Shown: positions 59,817-64,000 of the stretch, one piece after another
Numbering within the stretch: position 1 is the first letter of the stretch
Layout of the letters: every line of letters begins with the position of its first letter
Assembly: GCA_902584805.1 (NCBI GenBank)
Contig: CACIBE010000005.1
Coordinates: 62,001 to 126,000, forward strand
Direction of reading: 5' to 3'
DNA length: 64,000 bases
Source: an uncultured Alphaproteobacteria bacterium
Lineage (GTDB): Bacteria > Pseudomonadota > Alphaproteobacteria > HIMB59 > GCA-002718135
Position numbers and translations under genes: made by a program
Notes under the pieces: model-generated
Databases searched by the model: none
Seen by the model: the letters and a program-made list of their open reading frames with translations, nothing else
Told to the model about the DNA's origin: nothing

Positions 59817-60746
59817 ATGAAAATTTATAAATTAGATACAGCATCAGATTTTGAAAAATTAAACCTTTGTCTCGCAATAGGTAATTTTGATGGAATACAT
59901 AAAGGGCACCAAGAAATAATAAATAAAATTAAGGAGATTGCATCAAACAATAATTTGTTATCTTCTATAATGAGTTTTAATCCTCATCCTCGTATTTACT
60001 TTAATCAAATTAATGAGCCTTTTAATATTTATACTCAAAGTGATAAAATAAATTTTCTTGAAAGATTGGGTTTAGATATATTTATAGATTTTTCTTTTGA
60101 TAACAATCTATCAATATTATCAGCTGATGATTTTGTAACTAAAATTCTTATTGATAAATTAAATATTAAATACTTAGTTATAGGTACTGACTTTAAGTTT
60201 GGAAAAGACAGGAAAGGTAATTTTAAAACATTAGAAAAGTATGCTGAAAAAAATAATTTTAATATTCATTTAATTGATCCAATTATGCTTGCTGATAAAT
60301 CGGATAAATATTCATCTTCAATAATTCGATCACATATAAAAGATGGTTATATGGAAGATGTTATTGAATCTTTAGGTAGGCCCTGGCATATGCATGGAAC
60401 AATAATTGAAGGTGATAAAAGAGCTAGAGAAATCAATTTTCCGACTGCTAATATGATACCAGATCAACACATATTACCAAAAAGAGGTGTTTACTGTGTG
60501 GAAGTGCTATTAGAAGGCAAAAAATACAAAGGTGTTTCAAATTTTGGTTTAAGACCAACAGTTGATGGAAGCAAACTCCTTCTAGAGACACATATGTTTA
60601 ATTTTAGTGAAGAAATATATGGTAAAGAATTGACTGTTGAATTCCTTACATTTATTAGATCTGAACAAAAATTTAATAATTTTGAAGAACTAACCAAGCA
60701 AATCAACAAAGATATAAATAAAGCTAAAGAATATCATCAATTATAA
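59817..60746 (+). CDS. ribF: Bifunctional riboflavin kinase / FAD synthetase
   Basis: AIGNFDGIHKGHQEII, FKFGKDRKGN, GRPWHMHGTIIEGDKRAREINFPTANM. Confidence 0.95.
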   Translation: MKIYKLDTASDFEKLNLCLAIGNFDGIHKGHQEIINKIKEIASNNNLLSSIMSFNPHPRIYFNQINEPFNIYTQSDKINFLERLGLDIFIDFSFDNNLSILSADDFVTKILIDKLNIKYLVIGTDFKFGKDRKGNFKTLEKYAEKNNFNIHLIDPIMLADKSDKYSSSIIRSHIKDGYMEDVIESLGRPWHMHGTIIEGDKRAREINFPTANMIPDQHILPKRGVYCVEVLLEGKKYKGVSNFGLRPTVDGSKLLLETHMFNFSEEIYGKELTVEFLTFIRSEQKFNNFEELTKQINKDINKAKEYHQL

Positions 60747-63523
60747 TGGAATATAAAGATACAATTTTTCTTCCCAAAACATCTTTTGAAATGAGAGCTA
60801 ATCTTCCCTCAAAAGAACCTGCAATAATAGAGGAGTGGGATAAAGAAAATATTTTTAAAAAGCTAAGAGATAAATCTAAAGGTAGAGAAAAATTTGTTCT
60901 TCATGATGGTCCCCCATACGCAAATGGACATATTCATATGGGAACTGCTCTTAACAAAATTTTAAAAGACGTCATTGTGCGAACACAACAAATGGCAGGT
61001 AAAGACTCAATTTATGTACCTGGATGGGATTGTCACGGTTTACCAATTGAATGGAAAATAGAAGAAGAATATAGAAAAAAAGGAAAGAACAAGGATGATG
61101 TTCCAACTGTTCAATTTAGAAATGAGTGTAGAGAGTTTGCAGAAAAATGGATTGATATACAAAAAAAAGAGTTTAGGCGACTTGGTGTTGAAGGGGATTG
61201 GGAAAATCCATATCTCACAATGTCAAATCAAGCAGAAGCACAAATTGTTCGAGAGCTCGGAAAATTTCTTCTTGATGAAAGTTTGTATAAAGGAGCAAAA
61301 CCAGTTCTCTGGTCTGTTGTAGAAAAGACAGCTTTAGCTGATGCAGAAGTTGAATATGAAGATCATACGTCTAACACTATATATGTTAAATTTTTAATTA
61401 AAAATTCTACCGATAAAGATTTAATTGATTCTAATATCGTTATTTGGACAACAACTCCTTGGACTATTCCAGGTAATAGAGCTTTGGCTTATGGAAAAGA
61501 ATTAGATTATTCACTTATTGTTGTTGAAGAATTAGAAGAAGATAGTTTAGTCAAAAAAAATGATAAATTAATATTTGCTTCAGAACTTGTAGAAAGTGTA
61601 ACTGAAGAAATTGGAATCAAAAAATTTAGTACAAAAAAGAAATTTAAAGGAGATAATTTATCTTCTTGCGAATGTGAGCATCCATTTAAAAAATTGGGAT
61701 ATGATTTTATTGTAAAACCATTTCATGGAGACTTTGTAAATTTAGAACAGGGAACAGGGGTAGTTCATATAGCTCCTGGACACGGAGATGATGACTATGT
61801 TTTAGGCATAAAAAACAATATTGATATTATCCAGACAGTACAAGATGATGGAAAATATAATCAACACGCTGTTGGTTTTGAAGGTGAACATATTTATAAA
61901 GTAGATCATAAAATTGCAGATAAATTAGAAGAATTTTCAAAATTATTATTTAAGGGTACTCTTCGTCATAGCTACCCACATTCGTGGAGGTCTAAAGCTC
62001 CTCTTATTTATAGAAATACTCCTCAATGGTTCATTTCTATGGAAAAAAATAATCTAAGAGACATTGCTCTTAAATCAATTGATGAAACTATTTTCTATCC
62101 TCCTCAAGGTCAAACAAGGCTTAGATCAATGATTGAAACTAGACCAGATTGGTGTGTGTCTAGACAAAGAGTTTGGGGTGTACCTTTACCATTATTTGTA
62201 AATAAAAAAACGGGTCAACCTTTAAGAGATGAAAATATTATCAATAGAATAGCAGACATATATGAAAAAGAAGGAAGCAATACGTGGTTTACCGAAGATC
62301 CACAAAGGTTTTTAGGAGATGAATATTCACTTGATGATTATGAACAGGTTAAAGATGTAGTTGAAGTATGGTTTGATAGTGGTTCTACACATGCTTTTTG
62401 TCTAGAACAAAGAGAAGATTTGAAATGGCCTGCATCGATGTACTTGGAAGGAAGTGATCAACACAGAGGATGGTTTCATTCATCTCTTTTGGAATCTTCT
62501 GGCACAAGAGGTAAAGCGCCTTATGAAAGTGTCCTGACACACGGGTTTGTTGTTGATGGAAGAGGACGTAAAATGTCTAAATCTTTAGGTAATGTTATTT
62601 CTCCTGATGATATTTTAAAAAAATATGGAGTAGATATTTTAAGATTATGGGTTGTTGCTTCTGATTATTATGATGATCTTAAACTTGATAATGCCATTCT
62701 TCAATCACAAGCAGAGTCTTATAGAAGAATAAGAAATACCTTTCGTTTTTTAATCGGCAATTTAAGTGATTTTACTGAAGAAGAAGCTATTGATGAGAGT
62801 GAGTTTCCAGAGTTAGAAAGATATCTTCTACATCGGTTGTGGGAAGTTGATAAAGTTGTTCAAAAATGTGTATCAACATTTAACTTTCACTTGATGTTTA
62901 CTACACTACTGAACTTTTGTTCAAGTGATCTTTCAGCTTTTTATTTTGATATTAGAAAAGACACAATATATTGTGATAGCAAAGAGTCCGTTCAAAGAAG
63001 ATCTACTAGAACTCTATTAAATATAATTTTTAATCATTTAGTAAGATGGTTTGCCCCATCTATTTCCTTTACTTCTGAAGAAGCCTGGAAAGCTATGGGA
63101 AATAAAGAAAGTATACACCTACAAGATTTTTTACAATGTAAAAATGAATATGAGGATAATCAATTAAATGAAAAATGGAGTTTAATTAAAAATATTAGAA
63201 AAGTTGCTACTGGAGCAATTGAAAAAATTAGAGAAGAAAAAATTATTCGCTCAAGTCTTGAGGCACACATAGATATTTTTGTTTCTGCAGAAAATTATAA
63301 AAAATTAGAGAAAGTAATGTTTGATGAAATTACAATTACTTCATCATTTTCTTTGTATGTTATTGACGAAAAATCCAAAGGTTTTTCTATTGAAGATATT
63401 TCTGATGTTATCGTAAAAGCTTCAAAGGTAAATGGAGAAAAGTGTCAAAGATGTTGGAAATATGAGGCAAAGTTAATAAATGATGAAGTTTGTAACAGGT
63501 GTAATACTGTAATATTTAAGTGA
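60746..63523 (+). CDS. ileS: Isoleucyl-tRNA synthetase
   Basis: HDGPPYANGHIHMGTALNK (HIGH-like), KMSKSLGN, C-terminal CQRCWKYEAK...CNRC zinc finger. Confidence 0.97.
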   Translation: MEYKDTIFLPKTSFEMRANLPSKEPAIIEEWDKENIFKKLRDKSKGREKFVLHDGPPYANGHIHMGTALNKILKDVIVRTQQMAGKDSIYVPGWDCHGLPIEWKIEEEYRKKGKNKDDVPTVQFRNECREFAEKWIDIQKKEFRRLGVEGDWENPYLTMSNQAEAQIVRELGKFLLDESLYKGAKPVLWSVVEKTALADAEVEYEDHTSNTIYVKFLIKNSTDKDLIDSNIVIWTTTPWTIPGNRALAYGKELDYSLIVVEELEEDSLVKKNDKLIFASELVESVTEEIGIKKFSTKKKFKGDNLSSCECEHPFKKLGYDFIVKPFHGDFVNLEQGTGVVHIAPGHGDDDYVLGIKNNIDIIQTVQDDGKYNQHAVGFEGEHIYKVDHKIADKLEEFSKLLFKGTLRHSYPHSWRSKAPLIYRNTPQWFISMEKNNLRDIALKSIDETIFYPPQGQTRLRSMIETRPDWCVSRQRVWGVPLPLFVNKKTGQPLRDENIINRIADIYEKEGSNTWFTEDPQRFLGDEYSLDDYEQVKDVVEVWFDSGSTHAFCLEQREDLKWPASMYLEGSDQHRGWFHSSLLESSGTRGKAPYESVLTHGFVVDGRGRKMSKSLGNVISPDDILKKYGVDILRLWVVASDYYDDLKLDNAILQSQAESYRRIRNTFRFLIGNLSDFTEEEAIDESEFPELERYLLHRLWEVDKVVQKCVSTFNFHLMFTTLLNFCSSDLSAFYFDIRKDTIYCDSKESVQRRSTRTLLNIIFNHLVRWFAPSISFTSEEAWKAMGNKESIHLQDFLQCKNEYEDNQLNEKWSLIKNIRKVATGAIEKIREEKIIRSSLEAHIDIFVSAENYKKLEKVMFDEITITSSFSLYVIDEKSKGFSIEDISDVIVKASKVNGEKCQRCWKYEAKLINDEVCNRCNTVIFK

Positions 63524-63972
63524 TTAAAACAGCAGTATTCATTTTTTTGATTTTATTAGATTTATTAACAAAATTTTTTATTCAGAATAATTTATTTTTA
63601 AATCAATCAATACAAATCAATGAATATTTTGATTTAGTTTATGTTCAGAACTTTGGTGTTTCTTTTGGTTTATTTTCTGGTTATGTTTCTCATTGGATAT
63701 TAATACTTATAGCCTTAATAGTTGTTATATTAATTTATTATTTATTTATTAAATCAGATAAACAACTAGAAAAACTGGCTTATTTCTTTGTTATAATTGG
63801 GGCTTTATCAAATATCATTGATAGATTGATAAATAGTTATGTTGTTGATTTTATCTTACTACATTATGAAAATTTTTATTGGCCAGCATTTAATCTAGCA
63901 GATATCTATATTACAATTGGAATTATCATGTTAATAATGAGTTTTTTTATAAAATCAAAAACTGTAAAATGA
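63520..63972 (+). CDS. lspA: Lipoprotein signal peptidase
   Basis: VQNFGVSFGLFSG, GALSNIIDRLINSYVVDFI, WPAFNLADIYI; GTG start overlapping ileS stop. Confidence 0.92.
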   Translation: MIKTAVFIFLILLDLLTKFFIQNNLFLNQSIQINEYFDLVYVQNFGVSFGLFSGYVSHWILILIALIVVILIYYLFIKSDKQLEKLAYFFVIIGALSNIIDRLINSYVVDFILLHYENFYWPAFNLADIYITIGIIMLIMSFFIKSKTVK

Positions 63973-64000
63973 AAAACGTTATTTTTGTAATAATCATTTC
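63969..64000 (+). CDS. Start of a following gene (truncated), possible signal peptide
   Basis: ATGA overlap with lspA stop; MKNVIFVIIIS... Confidence 0.45.
   Translation, partial: MKNVIFVIII

Overview
AT-rich, gene-dense window that looks like a streamlined marine alphaproteobacterium (inferred from gene order: obgE-rpmA-rplU, metX-metW with a SAM-II-like leader, argH-small lipoprotein-lysA; exact taxon not determinable here). Two housekeeping blocks (about 1-24.8 kb and 59.8-64 kb) flank a ~35 kb catabolic/transport region (about 24.9-59.8 kb) with no recognisable integrase, IS or phage genes. That region holds: a short sugar-acid module (SDR, FAH-family hydrolase, FMN L-lactate dehydrogenase-like) of the kind that ends L-fucose/L-rhamnose oxidation; a small Rieske-like protein whose two His ligands are both replaced by Cys; an IolD-like ThDP enzyme flanked by two 2-hydroxyacid dehydrogenases; two CUT2-type sugar ABC systems with half-size ATPases; two CUT1-type ABC systems without any ATPase; two PhyH dioxygenases; a membrane desaturase-like protein; five Cys-type sulfatases, none with a visible signal peptide; and a Gfo/Idh-ThuA-XylA set. 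The best candidate for an undescribed system is the import-then-desulfate locus (41.4-53.4 kb): periplasmic binding protein and permeases next to five apparently cytosolic sulfatases, a PhyH dioxygenase and a 92-aa protein of unknown function. No CRISPR, rRNA or mobile elements were seen; one tRNA-Leu(CAA) was found.
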